A stretch of DNA of 64,000 nt. Source: Micromonospora pisi (GTDB lineage Bacteria > Actinomycetota > Actinomycetes > Mycobacteriales > Micromonosporaceae). Shown in pieces: positions 17,947 through 25,843 of this stretch. Numbering within the stretch: the first letter of the stretch is position 1; each line of letters starts with the position of its first letter. The stretch is from the NCBI RefSeq assembly GCF_003633685.1, contig NZ_RBKT01000001.1:8432001-8496000 (forward strand), in the 5' to 3' direction. A program made the position numbers and the translations under genes. The notes under the pieces are model-generated. The model did no database searches. It was not told the origin of the DNA and worked only from the letters and a program-made list of their open reading frames with translations.

Positions 17947-19260
17947 TCAGGCCACGGCCGCGCCGGCGGCCTTCACCAGGGCGATGGTCTGTTCGATGGT
18001 CTGGGCCCGGTCGGCGGCGAACGGGCCATCGATGATGGCGAGCGGGTTCTGTGGGTAGACCAGCGCCGAGATGTGCAGGTGCCCGCCGGGTACGTCGGTT
18101 GCGCCGAGTGCGGTCCGCAGCCGGTTCGAGCGGTACATGCTCTCGTTCGACAGGTAGTTGCCGCCGCCGCCGGCCTGTGCCTGTGCGTCGGCCGAGGGGC
18201 CGTTGTTGTGGCAGGAGACCAGCGCCGGGTCGGGGCGGGTGTTTCCGGTCCATTCGCAGATCCGCGGGTTGAGCGCCACCGGCCAGGGTGTCGTACCGGC
18301 GTCGATCATCCGCTGGTACGGCAGGGTGGTCTCGATGAACTCCGGGTTGGGGGTCGGCTGCGGCCAGTTCGTCACCTGGGGCACCAGCTCGGGGGTGCCC
18401 TCGTTGTTGTTGTCCGGGTTGCCGCCGCGCCAGGCGCCGGCCCACTGTTCGATCGCCATCTGCCCCCGCAGGCCCTGGCTGATCGTCATGATCAGGTCGG
18501 CGCGTTGTTTGCCGCCCCGGGTCAGGTGTGGGCCGAAGGTGTCCTCGACGTAGCCGAGGTCGAATCCGCTCCAGGTCACCGGTAGCGACACCGCCTGGAT
18601 CTGCACCGTACGGTCACCAGCCTGGTACTGCTGCCCGTCGAGTTGCAGGGCCGAGGCGCCGGACGGGTTCGACCGCCGGATCTCGCCGTTGAGTTGGTAC
18701 GGATCGAAGCCGCTGACCAGCACGCGGGTGACCTTGCCACTGGTGGAGAAGTCGGTCGAGCTGATGCCCCGGGAGGCGTACTCGAAGGTCTTGAGCAGCG
18801 ACGCGCGGGCGTCGGGGGAGAGGGCGAACCGGGGCGTCCACTGGCGCAGGTCGCGGGTCAGGATCAGGCGCGACCAGTAGAGCGGGCGGTCGTCGTACCG
18901 TTCGATGCTGCCCATCCAGCGTTTGCCCTGGGCCCGGTCGACGGCGGTCCGCCACAGCTCGTCGCCCCGGGTCTGGAGCAGCTTGTCGGCCTCCCGGACC
19001 GACCGTACGCCGCACAGGTCGTTGCTGAGGCGCTGGACCAGGCCGGTGAAGCCACCCAACTCGACGAGCGTGTGTGGAACCTGGGCACCGCCGGGAAGCG
19101 CGGGTGTGTCGATCCGCGTCTCCTCGTACGTCGTCGGCGCGGTCCGGTCGTAGCAGGGACCGGTCGGCTGGACCGGTCGCGCGACCGCCGGTCCGGGCAG
19201 CAGTACCAGCGATGCGGCGATGGCGGTGGCGCCGAGCCACGGGGTCTTGCGCATGCTCAC
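17947..19260 (-). CDS. Secreted pyroglutamyl-peptidase I-like (C15) protein with Cys-to-Ser change
   Basis: 437 residues from GTG 19260 with GAGGAAGG 7 bases upstream. A Sec signal ends near residue 28 (AVARP). The C-terminal half matches C15 pyroglutamyl peptidases in order: TRVLVSGFDPY (179-188) with downstream NPSGASALQL, the Glu region SQGLRGQMAIEQWA (Glu271), the catalytic segment GGGGNYLSNESMY (370 region) and the His segment PGGHLHIS (His396). Classical enzymes are cytosolic, ~210 residues, and have Cys in YLCN. Here it is Ser371, and an extra ~170-residue N-terminal domain is present. The activity is therefore uncertain: a serine variant or a binding protein. It precedes the liv importer. 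Confidence 0.75.
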   Translation of the reverse strand: MSMRKTPWLGATAIAASLVLLPGPAVARPVQPTGPCYDRTAPTTYEETRIDTPALPGGAQVPHTLVELGGFTGLVQRLSNDLCGVRSVREADKLLQTRGDELWRTAVDRAQGKRWMGSIERYDDRPLYWSRLILTRDLRQWTPRFALSPDARASLLKTFEYASRGISSTDFSTSGKVTRVLVSGFDPYQLNGEIRRSNPSGASALQLDGQQYQAGDRTVQIQAVSLPVTWSGFDLGYVEDTFGPHLTRGGKQRADLIMTISQGLRGQMAIEQWAGAWRGGNPDNNNEGTPELVPQVTNWPQPTPNPEFIETTLPYQRMIDAGTTPWPVALNPRICEWTGNTRPDPALVSCHNNGPSADAQAQAGGGGNYLSNESMYRSNRLRTALGATDVPGGHLHISALVYPQNPLAIIDGPFAADRAQTIEQTIALVKAAGAAVA

Positions 19261-19596
19261 AGTTGTGCCTTCCTCGGTCGGTGCGCCGCCCCCGGCGTTC
19301 CGGTCACCGCCGGTGCGCGGAGTCGACGCGACAACTGGGTTGGTGGGAGCGTCTCGATGCTGCGACAGGGTGGGTGGGGTCGTGCCCGTGCTGCCGGGGC
19401 CGCTCGTCGGCCATTGACCCGCGCCGTCGTCGGACGGAGCTGTCGGGATCGACGGTTGTCCGCATGGCGCCTCCTGCCGGAACGGCCGTGAGTGTCGCCC
19501 ATCAGGTTGTCAGACTGTTGATCAATCCGTCAATATCGATGTTCGAGCGCCGGGTCGCGTCGCGTAGAGCCGTTCTGTACCCGCAGGTCGAATTTG

Positions 19597-19790
19597 ACTG
19601 TGCGAGCACCCGCCTCGGCGCCGAGCTCGCCGCCGCCGGCCGCGCCCGCCCCGAGCTGGTCGAGCAGCTCGCCACCGTCACCAGCGAGCGGGACACCGTC
19701 CGTGCCGACGTCACCCGCCTCAACGCCGAGCTGGCCGAAGCCGGCCGAACTCGCGCCGAGCTGGTCGACCAGGCGTCGGGCCAAGACGGC
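19597..19790 (+). pseudogene. Coiled-coil fragment, resembling KfrA-type plasmid DNA-binding proteins
   Basis: In one plus frame the sequence encodes heptad-like repeats: LGAELAAAGRARPELVEQL, TSERDTVRADVTRLNAELAE and AGRTRAELVDQ. Such ELxxA-rich helices are typical of KfrA_N-family proteins of actinobacterial plasmids and integrative elements. No DNA-binding head and no proper start are found, so it is a fragment. A truncated recombinase nearby (20506) fits a decayed mobile element. Confidence 0.45.
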
Positions 19791-19797
19791 ACGCACA

Positions 19798-19846
19798 CCT
19801 GGCGCTGGCCGGGACCGCGCCCAGGGCGGTCCCGGCCAGCGCCAGG
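19798..19846. terminator. Perfect 21-bp inverted repeat
   Basis: The arms at 19798-19818 and 19826-19846 are exactly complementary around the loop GCCCAGG, beginning CCTGGCGCTGGCCGGG. It lies directly after the coiled-coil relic and could be its terminator, or a recombination/replication structure of the lost element. Confidence 0.6.
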
Positions 19847-19896
19847 ATGATGCTCAAGACTCCGAGTGGCGGCGGTTTAGTCCGTTAGATCACCTG

Positions 19897-20268
19897 CTAG
19901 GTGCATGTCGCGTAATAGAGGCTGCCGCCCTGGTAGGTCCACAGGAAGTCGCACATCCGTCCCCTGGTTTGCGATCCGACGATGCCGTCAACCCCGATAT
20001 TCTCAACGCTCTGGAAACACCTGGTGGCATTCGTCGTTGCTGGGCCGAACTGCCCATCGACCGCCAGGGTGGGGCGACAGATTTGCTTCACCGCCATGTA
20101 GAAGTTGAGGTCTTGCTGCCAGAGTCGGACTGCGGATCCGGTGTTTCCCGGACCGAGCGGAATCGGAAGGGCGGCCTGCGCCGGCAGCGCTTGACTGAGT
20201 GACAGGGCAAGCGTTCCCAGCAGGGCGACCAACATGGTCGCGCCTCTCCGCATGACGTGGGATGCCAT
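19897..20268 (-). CDS. Secreted peptidoglycan-binding (PG_binding_1) protein
   Basis: 123 residues from ATG 20268 with AAGGAGAG 5 bases upstream. A Sec signal runs to about residue 32 (LPAQAALP). The mature part is a single PGBD-like repeat: GSAVRLWQQDLNFYM, LAVDGQFGPATTNATRCFQ, IGVDGIVGSQTRGRM. Four Cys residues could form disulfides. There is no catalytic domain, so it probably anchors to or modulates the cell wall. It lies alone between mobile-element relics. Confidence 0.85.
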   Translation of the reverse strand: MASHVMRRGATMLVALLGTLALSLSQALPAQAALPIPLGPGNTGSAVRLWQQDLNFYMAVKQICRPTLAVDGQFGPATTNATRCFQSVENIGVDGIVGSQTRGRMCDFLWTYQGGSLYYATCT

Positions 20269-20505
20269 CCATGCTCTCCTTCGCTTCGACTCAGGCGGGG
20301 CACCTGGGTCTTTCCTGTAACAGTCTCATCGATATAGATGGATCCAGGCATCCTGATTCAACCGTGATCGAAAAAGGGTCATCAAGACAAATTTGGACAA
20401 CACTGGTGGCAAGGAGCGCATCGTCGAGATCGTGTAACTACCCCCTCCGACGTCAACGCGAATGACCCGGCGTCTGATGTACTCAGGTTGCCCGCAGGGG
20501 CCTCA

Positions 20506-20949
20506 TCACCGGTCGACGGTGAGCCGGGCGACGGCGGCGTCGAGGTCATCGTCGGTGGGCAGGGTGTAGATCCGGGTCGACTCCAGGGACGCGTGACCGA
20601 GTAGCTCGGCGACGGTGACGAGGTCGGTGCCGGCCCGGATCAGGTCGGTGGCGAAGGTGTGCCGCAGCACGTGCGGGGTGATGAGGTCGGCGAGTCCGGC
20701 GGCGGCCGCGATCGCACCGACTATCTCGTCGGCGGTCCGCGTCGACATCCGGCCGCCGGCCCGGTTGAGGAACAGTGCCGGGTTGGTGTCGGCGCCGGGC
20801 CAGTCCCGTCGTACGACGAGCCAGGCGTTGAGTGCGTCGCCCATCTCCGGGTGTACCGGCACGGACCGGTTGCGGCGGCACTTGCCCCCATCGCGTGTAC
20901 GCGTCTCGGCATCTGGGTGCGGGGCGCTCGGGGTTCCATGAGCCCTCAC
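20506..20949 (-). pseudogene. Tyrosine recombinase/integrase, 5'-truncated
   Basis: About 125 residues match the C-terminal half of XerC/D-like recombinases: RNRSVPVHPEMGDALNAW, ITPHVLRHTFATDLI (the catalytic HxLRH), VAELLGHASLESTRIY (His and nucleophile Tyr). The N-terminal SAM-like domain and the first catalytic Arg are absent; the first ~20 codons lack family character. It is probably an inactive relic. Confidence 0.75.
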
Positions 20950-21012
20950 CGACCCTCGTCCACTCCCGGCCGAGGTGCGGCCACGATCATCGTGCCGGGC
21001 AGGCCGTGTCGA

Positions 21013-21633
21013 TCAGGCGCTCGCGGGGCGGACGGGCGGCTGACCGGCGAGGCGCATCAGCATGGCGTCGACCATTTGGGTAAGGCGGCGCGGGTTCCGT
21101 TCGGCTTTGACGACGACCTGCAAGCCTTGGAGCAGGGTCATCAGCATGGTCGCTTCGGTGTCGACGTCGGTGTCCGCCGGGATCTCGCCGCGTTGTGCCG
21201 CGGCCGTCAGGCCCTGCCGGAAACCGTCTTCGACCAGCGCCAGGATCTCTTGGACGATCTGGCTGGCGGCTTCGTCACGGGGCAGTCGTTCACCCACGGT
21301 GTTGACCGCGATACAGCCACGTGGAACGGCCTCGTTGGCGGCGGCCTCGAGATAGTCGATCAGGACCTCGCGGATGCGGGGTAGGACTGGGCCGCCCGCG
21401 AGCAGCTTCGGCGTGAGCTGTCGGGTTTGGGTGTCCCGGTAGTGCGCAAGCGCCCGTAGGAAGAGCGTGTGCTTGTCGGTGAAGGTGCGGTAGAGGCTGC
21501 CCGGGTGTAGGCCGAGGTGCGTGGTGAGCGCGGCCATGGAGCTTGATTCGTAACCGTTTGTCCAAAAATATTGCATGGCCCGCTCCAGGATGTCGGTCTC
21601 CGTGAATCCTCGAGGTCTGGGCACGGATGCCAT
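21013..21633 (-). CDS. TetR/AcrR-family transcriptional regulator
   Basis: 206 residues from ATG 21633 (MASVPRPRGFTETDILERAM); the longer open frame to 22095 is a shadow of the divergent hydrolase. The helix-turn-helix is SSSMAALTTHLGLHPGSLYRTF (about residues 31-52), preceded by YFWTNGYE. The C-domain is of the TetR_C_16/YxaF type (RGCIAVNTVGERLPRD). It is divergent from an epoxide-hydrolase-like gene with a palindrome between, so it very likely controls that gene. Confidence 0.9.
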   Translation of the reverse strand: MASVPRPRGFTETDILERAMQYFWTNGYESSSMAALTTHLGLHPGSLYRTFTDKHTLFLRALAHYRDTQTRQLTPKLLAGGPVLPRIREVLIDYLEAAANEAVPRGCIAVNTVGERLPRDEAASQIVQEILALVEDGFRQGLTAAAQRGEIPADTDVDTEATMLMTLLQGLQVVVKAERNPRRLTQMVDAMLMRLAGQPPVRPASA

Positions 21634-21685
21634 GCTAGCGGGTATTTGAACGCGCGTACACATAGCTGCTAGCCTGGGCGAACAT

Positions 21686-21703
21686 TGCGAACGAGCGTTC
21701 ACA
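21686..21703. promoter_or_regulatory. TetR operator candidate
   Basis: GAACGAGCGTTC is a perfect palindrome, extended by TG and CA on the outside. It sits 15 bases before the hydrolase start, next to its AGGAGGG ribosome binding site, and about 55 bases before the TetR start. Confidence 0.6.
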
Positions 21704-21717
21704 AACGAGGAGGGTAG

Positions 21718-22557
21718 ATGCTCGCCGGATTCGAGGACGGCTACGCCGACGTCAACGGCACCACGCTTCACTACGTTGCCGGTGGTGCGGGCGAGCCCCT
21801 GATGCTTCTGCCCGGCTGGCCGATGACGTGGTGGGAGTACCACAAGGTGATGCCGATCTTGGCGCGCCGGTACCGGGTGATTGCCGTCGATCTGCGCGGC
21901 ATGGGTGACTCCGACAAACCCGAAGCCGGATACGACAAGAAGAACATGGCACGGGACGTGGCGGAGCTGGCCCGCCAACTTGGCTACGACCGGGTCAACA
22001 TCGCCGGTTCCGACATCGGGGCGATGGTGGCGTTTAGCTTCGCGGCCAACCACCCCGATCTGACCCGGAAGCTCGCGATGATCGAGGTGCCACATCCGGA
22101 CACCTTCTTCTACCAGTTCACCGTGCTACCGCAGCCCGGACAGCCGCACCTGTGGTGGTTCGCCTTCAACCAGGTCAAGGACCTGCCCGAGCGGTTGCTC
22201 GCCGGCCGGGCCCGGCTGCTCATCGACTGGTGCGTCGACCACATGGCCAGCGACCTGGACGCGATCGACGAGCAGAGCCGCGCGATCTACGCCGCCGCGT
22301 ACGACCAACCAGGCGCGATTCGCGCCGCCAACGGCTGGTACCAAGCGTTCCCCCAGGACATCGAGGACATGCGGACCTACGACACGCTCTCCGTGCCGGT
22401 GCTCGCCCTGGGCAGCCTCTACTACCAGGCGATGCCGATCGCCCTAGCCGACAAGGCGACGGACATCCGGTTCCTGGAGATCTCCAATGCCGGCCACTAC
22501 CTCGCCGAGGAACGACCCGACGACCTCGTACGGGCACTCACCGACTTCTTCGGATAA
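21718..22557 (+). CDS. Alpha/beta-fold hydrolase, epoxide-hydrolase-like
   Basis: 279 residues with HGxP-like oxyanion residues LLPGWPMTWWEYHKV, the strand VIAVDLRGMGDSDKP and the nucleophile elbow VNIAGSDIGAMVA (Asp nucleophile, GSDIG). The terminal His is in ISNAGHYLAEERPDD. Asp at the elbow and WW after the oxyanion turn fit epoxide hydrolases or haloalkane dehalogenase relatives. AGGAGGG precedes ATG 21718. It is divergent from its probable TetR repressor. A detoxification role is inferred. Confidence 0.9.
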   Translation: MLAGFEDGYADVNGTTLHYVAGGAGEPLMLLPGWPMTWWEYHKVMPILARRYRVIAVDLRGMGDSDKPEAGYDKKNMARDVAELARQLGYDRVNIAGSDIGAMVAFSFAANHPDLTRKLAMIEVPHPDTFFYQFTVLPQPGQPHLWWFAFNQVKDLPERLLAGRARLLIDWCVDHMASDLDAIDEQSRAIYAAAYDQPGAIRAANGWYQAFPQDIEDMRTYDTLSVPVLALGSLYYQAMPIALADKATDIRFLEISNAGHYLAEERPDDLVRALTDFFG

Positions 22558-22975
22558 CTCATCGGAAATCGCAGCGCGTGCAGGCTGTGTGGCAAGAACG
22601 CGCTCTTAAATCGACAGATCTGGACGTCCTCGCAGTTGGACGCACCAGGGTCGACGGCTACCGTTAGTGACGGACGCGCCAGGACCTGCGCGGGTGCGTT
22701 GGCTGGCCCGCCTACCGGATTCACGGCTGCCATCGGCGGTGCGATACCACCCCGTGAGTCAAGGCGGACAGCGCACAAGAGCAATCCCTTGCATCCCTTC
22801 CTCGGACTGGCGGCGCTCGCGCGAGCGGCTCGCGCGTTCTCAGCGGCAGACCGACCGAACCCATTAGATCCGGACGCTTGGCGCGTCTCCGGGGGACGTG
22901 CCGCCCGGACATTCCTGCGGGTGTTCGGTGGAGCCGGACGCGGGGTCATGGCCGCGTCAACTGTCCGCGGCCTCC
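22558..22975. other. Convergent intergenic region with repeat copy B
   Basis: About 420 bases. It contains the interspersed repeat at 22610-22691. The rest is open on the minus strand but has no start signal or family match. No gene is called. Confidence 0.45.
22610..22691. repeat. Interspersed repeat, copy B
   Basis: About 82 bases matching 4202-4279 in the same order of blocks (ATCGACA, TTGGACGCACCA, CGACGGCTACCG, GTGACGG, CGCGCCAG, CTGCGC). It begins 53 bases after a plus-strand hydrolase gene. Confidence 0.55.
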
Positions 22976-23941
22976 TCATGACCGTGTTTGGGCGTGATCC
23001 TCCAGCATGGTGGCGAAACCGTCGAGATGGCGTGCGAGACCGTACTCGAATAGTCCACCCAGGTCCGACGCGGTTTCCGTCGGGATCGTGGCCAGCAATG
23101 GAAATCTTCCACCGTCGAGGAGTTGGTCGGCTCGCTTCTGCTGTGCCAGCCGCCACCCATCGAGCGTGACACCGGTTTCCTGCTCCGATTCGACCTCGGC
23201 CGCCATGGACAGCGCGACGGTGACCACCAGTCCGTGGAGCGTGAGCGCCTCGCGGATCCGTGTCGTCATGGGCAGCCCGAGCCCGTCGAGCGCGCGCAGG
23301 GTCCACTCGGTGTGCGCCATCATGTTGGGCACAAGAGCCGGACGGGTGAATGAGACGGCCCTGGGCAGCCAGAGGTGTCGCCGGCACAGTTCCCACTGTT
23401 GGCGGGAGATCAGTTCGAGTTTCGCGCGCCACCCGGGCGGTCCCGGTACGGGGAGTTCAGATTCGCCGAAGACGTCGTCGGCCATCTGCGTCACCAGTTC
23501 GTCCTTGCTTGCCACGTGCCGGTAAAGCGACATCGGGCCGACGCCGAGGTCGGCCGAGAGACGTCGCATAGACACTGCGTCGAGTCCCTCGCCGTCGGCT
23601 ATCGCGATTGCGGCACGGAGAACGTGCTTCCGGCTCAGTGGCTGCCTGAGGGTGCCGGCCTGCCGCGGTCTCTGCGATGCGGACGCGCTGACCGGGTGCT
23701 TGCGGCGGGTGTGGTTGCTGACCACCGTTCCGGAACCGACCGTCGCTTCGACCAGCCCGCTGTCGCGGAGAGTCGCCATCGCTCTGGTCGCGGTCGCAAT
23801 CGCGACGCCCCATCGCTGGGCGATTTGCCGGACGGAGGGTATCCGGTCGCCGGGCCGCAGGTCGCCGGTCAGGATTCGGCCGCGGATCTCCTCGACGATC
23901 CGCCGGTATGGCGGATCCGGGCGCGGCGTTGGCGAAGGCAT
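22976..23941 (-). CDS. GntR-type HTH fused to a TetR-type HTH and TetR C-terminal domain
   Basis: 321 residues from ATG 23941 with GGAGGG 5 bases upstream. Residues ~8-75 are a GntR winged helix (YRRIVEEIRGRILTGDLRPG, QIAQRWGVAIATATRAM). Residues ~105-160 are a second helix-turn-helix of TetR type (SMRRLSADLGVGPMSLYRHV). The rest is a TetR_C_1-like ligand domain (DGLGLPMTTRIREALTLHG). Two DNA-binding heads on one chain occur in some actinobacterial regulators. It is divergent from a GNAT/hydrolase pair with a TGTACTAG inverted repeat between. Confidence 0.88.
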   Translation of the reverse strand: MPSPTPRPDPPYRRIVEEIRGRILTGDLRPGDRIPSVRQIAQRWGVAIATATRAMATLRDSGLVEATVGSGTVVSNHTRRKHPVSASASQRPRQAGTLRQPLSRKHVLRAAIAIADGEGLDAVSMRRLSADLGVGPMSLYRHVASKDELVTQMADDVFGESELPVPGPPGWRAKLELISRQQWELCRRHLWLPRAVSFTRPALVPNMMAHTEWTLRALDGLGLPMTTRIREALTLHGLVVTVALSMAAEVESEQETGVTLDGWRLAQQKRADQLLDGGRFPLLATIPTETASDLGGLFEYGLARHLDGFATMLEDHAQTRS

Positions 23942-23983
23942 GGGTGCCCTCCGATCTGCTGGTGAGGTGTCGTGCACCTGGAA

Positions 23984-24015
23984 TGTACTAGTTCGGTTTT
24001 CGCCTGGCTAGTACA
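23984..24015. promoter_or_regulatory. Operator candidate between the dual-HTH regulator and the GNAT gene
   Basis: TGTACTAG and CTAGTACA form a perfect inverted repeat separated by 16 bases. Directly overlapping, CCTGGCTAGTACA (24003-24015) is echoed by TTTGGCTAGACCA 21 bases on, giving a direct-repeat pair. Two kinds of site suit a protein with two different HTH heads. Confidence 0.5.
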
Positions 24016-24078
24016 CTTCATCTGTTTGGCTAGACCACGTCAGCGCAATTCCGCCGGGTGCGGAGATACGGTGTACGC

Positions 24079-24690
24079 ATGACCGAAGATACGTCGTACG
24101 CACCCGTGTGGCAGGCAGCTGACGCAGAGCGGCAGGCGGTATCGGACGTCCTCACTGAGGCGTTCATGGACGATCAGCTCACCTGTTGGCTCTTCCCCAC
24201 ATCGGGTGAACGCGGTCGTCTTCAGTCGTACTTCTACGGCCACCTGCTGGATCGGAGCGCCGCCGAGGCATATCTGGTCGGCCGTGGTGAGGGTGCCTCG
24301 GTGTGGCTGGCGTTGGCTGCGGGCCAGGCACCCGACGAGGAACGTCCGGACGCGTCCGTCGTGGACCAGAACTCGGTTTTTGGCGAGAACGGCGCGCGGT
24401 TGCGGACTCTGGGGCGGGCACTGGCCGAGCGGCATCCCCGTCGTGAATCGCACCTCTACCTCTCGTGCATGGGGGTGGTGGGTGGGCGACAGGGCGCCGG
24501 ACTCGGCTCGGCGATGTTGCGCCACCGGTTGGAGCGAGCGGACGCCGACGGGCTCGCGGTGTACCTGGAGGCGAGTTCGCCCCGAAGCCGTGCCCTCTAT
24601 CTGCGGTACGGCTTCGAGGACCTCGGTGAACCGGTTCGCGTCGCGGACAGCCCGCTCCTGTGGCCGATGTGGCGCCAACCGCGCCGTTGA
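24079..24690 (+). CDS. GNAT-family N-acetyltransferase
   Basis: 203 residues from ATG 24079 (GTG 24058 also possible). The acetyl-CoA site is present as LSCMGVVGGRQGAGLGSAMLRH (Q/RxxGxG/A), followed by GLAVYLEASSPRSRALYLRYGFE, the usual beta-alpha closing motif. An N-terminal DVLTEAFMDDQLTCWLFP segment is typical of this GNAT group. The substrate is unknown; resistance or small-amine acetylation is plausible. It is probably co-transcribed with the hydrolase 38 bases downstream under the divergent dual-HTH regulator. Confidence 0.88.
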   Translation: MTEDTSYAPVWQAADAERQAVSDVLTEAFMDDQLTCWLFPTSGERGRLQSYFYGHLLDRSAAEAYLVGRGEGASVWLALAAGQAPDEERPDASVVDQNSVFGENGARLRTLGRALAERHPRRESHLYLSCMGVVGGRQGAGLGSAMLRHRLERADADGLAVYLEASSPRSRALYLRYGFEDLGEPVRVADSPLLWPMWRQPRR

Positions 24691-24728
24691 CCGCTCCATC
24701 AACTTCACAAGCGCAAGGGAGAATTTCG

Positions 24729-25610
24729 ATGACTACCAAAGACACCGCCACTGGTGATCGCCGGCCGCCGACCCTGGTTTTCGTACACGGCACCAACTCA
24801 TCGTCGTACCTTTGCTCGGGACTGATCACCGAACTCACCTTGCGGGGGCACCGGTGCGTGGCCGTCGACCTTCCGGGACACGGCGCTGAAGGATTCTTCC
24901 CCCGCTCGTACCAGGCCCCGCAGGACCTCGAAGGGCTGGCAACCGAGCCGTCGCCCCTCGCCAACATCACCATTGACGACTACGTCGAGCGCGTCGTGGA
25001 CGTGGTGCGCCGCGCTCGCCGCCACGGCCCCGTGATCCTGGCCGGCGCCAGCCAGGGCGGCGTCACCGTGAACAGGGTCGGCAACGCCATCCCCGAACTG
25101 CTCGATCGGGTCGTCTACATGGCGGCGTACTGCTGCGTCGACCTGCCGAACGTGGCCGCTTATCTTGCCACCCCAGAGAACAGCGACAGCCTGCTATCCC
25201 TGGTGACCCAGGCAGTGGTCGCCGATCCCGCGATCCTGGGGGTGGCCCGGGTCAACTGGCGCTCGGCCGACCCGTCGGTGTTCGACGGCATCAAGCAGTG
25301 CCTCGCCGGCGACTTCACTGACGAGGCGGTGAGCCGGCTGCTCAACACGCTCGAGCCTGACGAGCCCGCCAGCATCCCCCTGGCCGACGCCCGCGGCGAA
25401 GCGGACACCTGGGGTCGGATTCCCCGAACGTACGTGCGTTTCACCCGCGACCGGCTGATCCCACCTGCGCTACAGGACCGGTTCATCGTCGAGGCCGACC
25501 GCCTCACCCCGGACAACCCGACCGACGTGCGAAGCGTCGCGGCTCCCCACGTCGGCCCGTTCGACCGACTCGAACTGGTGGAGATCTTCGCCGAACTCGC
25601 GGGCCGCTGA
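24729..25610 (+). CDS. Alpha/beta hydrolase
   Basis: 293 residues from ATG 24729 with AAGGGAGA upstream. It has the oxyanion turn VFVHGTNSSSYL, the strand CVAVDLPGHGAEG, the elbow LAGASQGGVTVNRV (nucleophile Ser in GASQG), and the acidic and His residues near FTRDRLIPP and APHVGPFDRLE. It is similar to the esterase/salicylate-esterase-like proteins found beside regulators in Streptomyces. Second gene of a probable operon with the GNAT gene. The substrate is not known. Confidence 0.88.
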   Translation: MTTKDTATGDRRPPTLVFVHGTNSSSYLCSGLITELTLRGHRCVAVDLPGHGAEGFFPRSYQAPQDLEGLATEPSPLANITIDDYVERVVDVVRRARRHGPVILAGASQGGVTVNRVGNAIPELLDRVVYMAAYCCVDLPNVAAYLATPENSDSLLSLVTQAVVADPAILGVARVNWRSADPSVFDGIKQCLAGDFTDEAVSRLLNTLEPDEPASIPLADARGEADTWGRIPRTYVRFTRDRLIPPALQDRFIVEADRLTPDNPTDVRSVAAPHVGPFDRLELVEIFAELAGR

Positions 25611-25843
25611 CCAGGCGCACAAGGGCCGACCTTCTCAGCCTCGACCAGCATCCCGCTTGTTGGCTTGGTGGGCGAAGTCCCAGCGGGTGGCGCGGTGTGG
25701 CCCGGCGGAGGCCACGCCAGCCGCCGTCTGCAGCGTGAGCTGGTACAGGTGCCAGGGCGGGGGGACCCGCACTGGCACGCTGCACGGGGCGGTGAGTGGT
25801 AGCTCAGACCATCAACCATCGATCATCGACCCCATGGAATCGA

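Larger units (their letters stand above)
19261..19896. other. Relic-bearing region between two minus-strand genes
   Basis: About 640 bases with no intact gene. It holds a coiled-coil coding relic (19597-19790) and a 21-bp perfect inverted repeat (19798-19846), both entered separately. Confidence 0.5.

Noticed and set aside
22497-23432. A 311-codon minus frame across the gap and the dual-HTH regulator
   Set aside because: The regulator uses a different minus frame with clear domains; the gap portion lacks any start or family.
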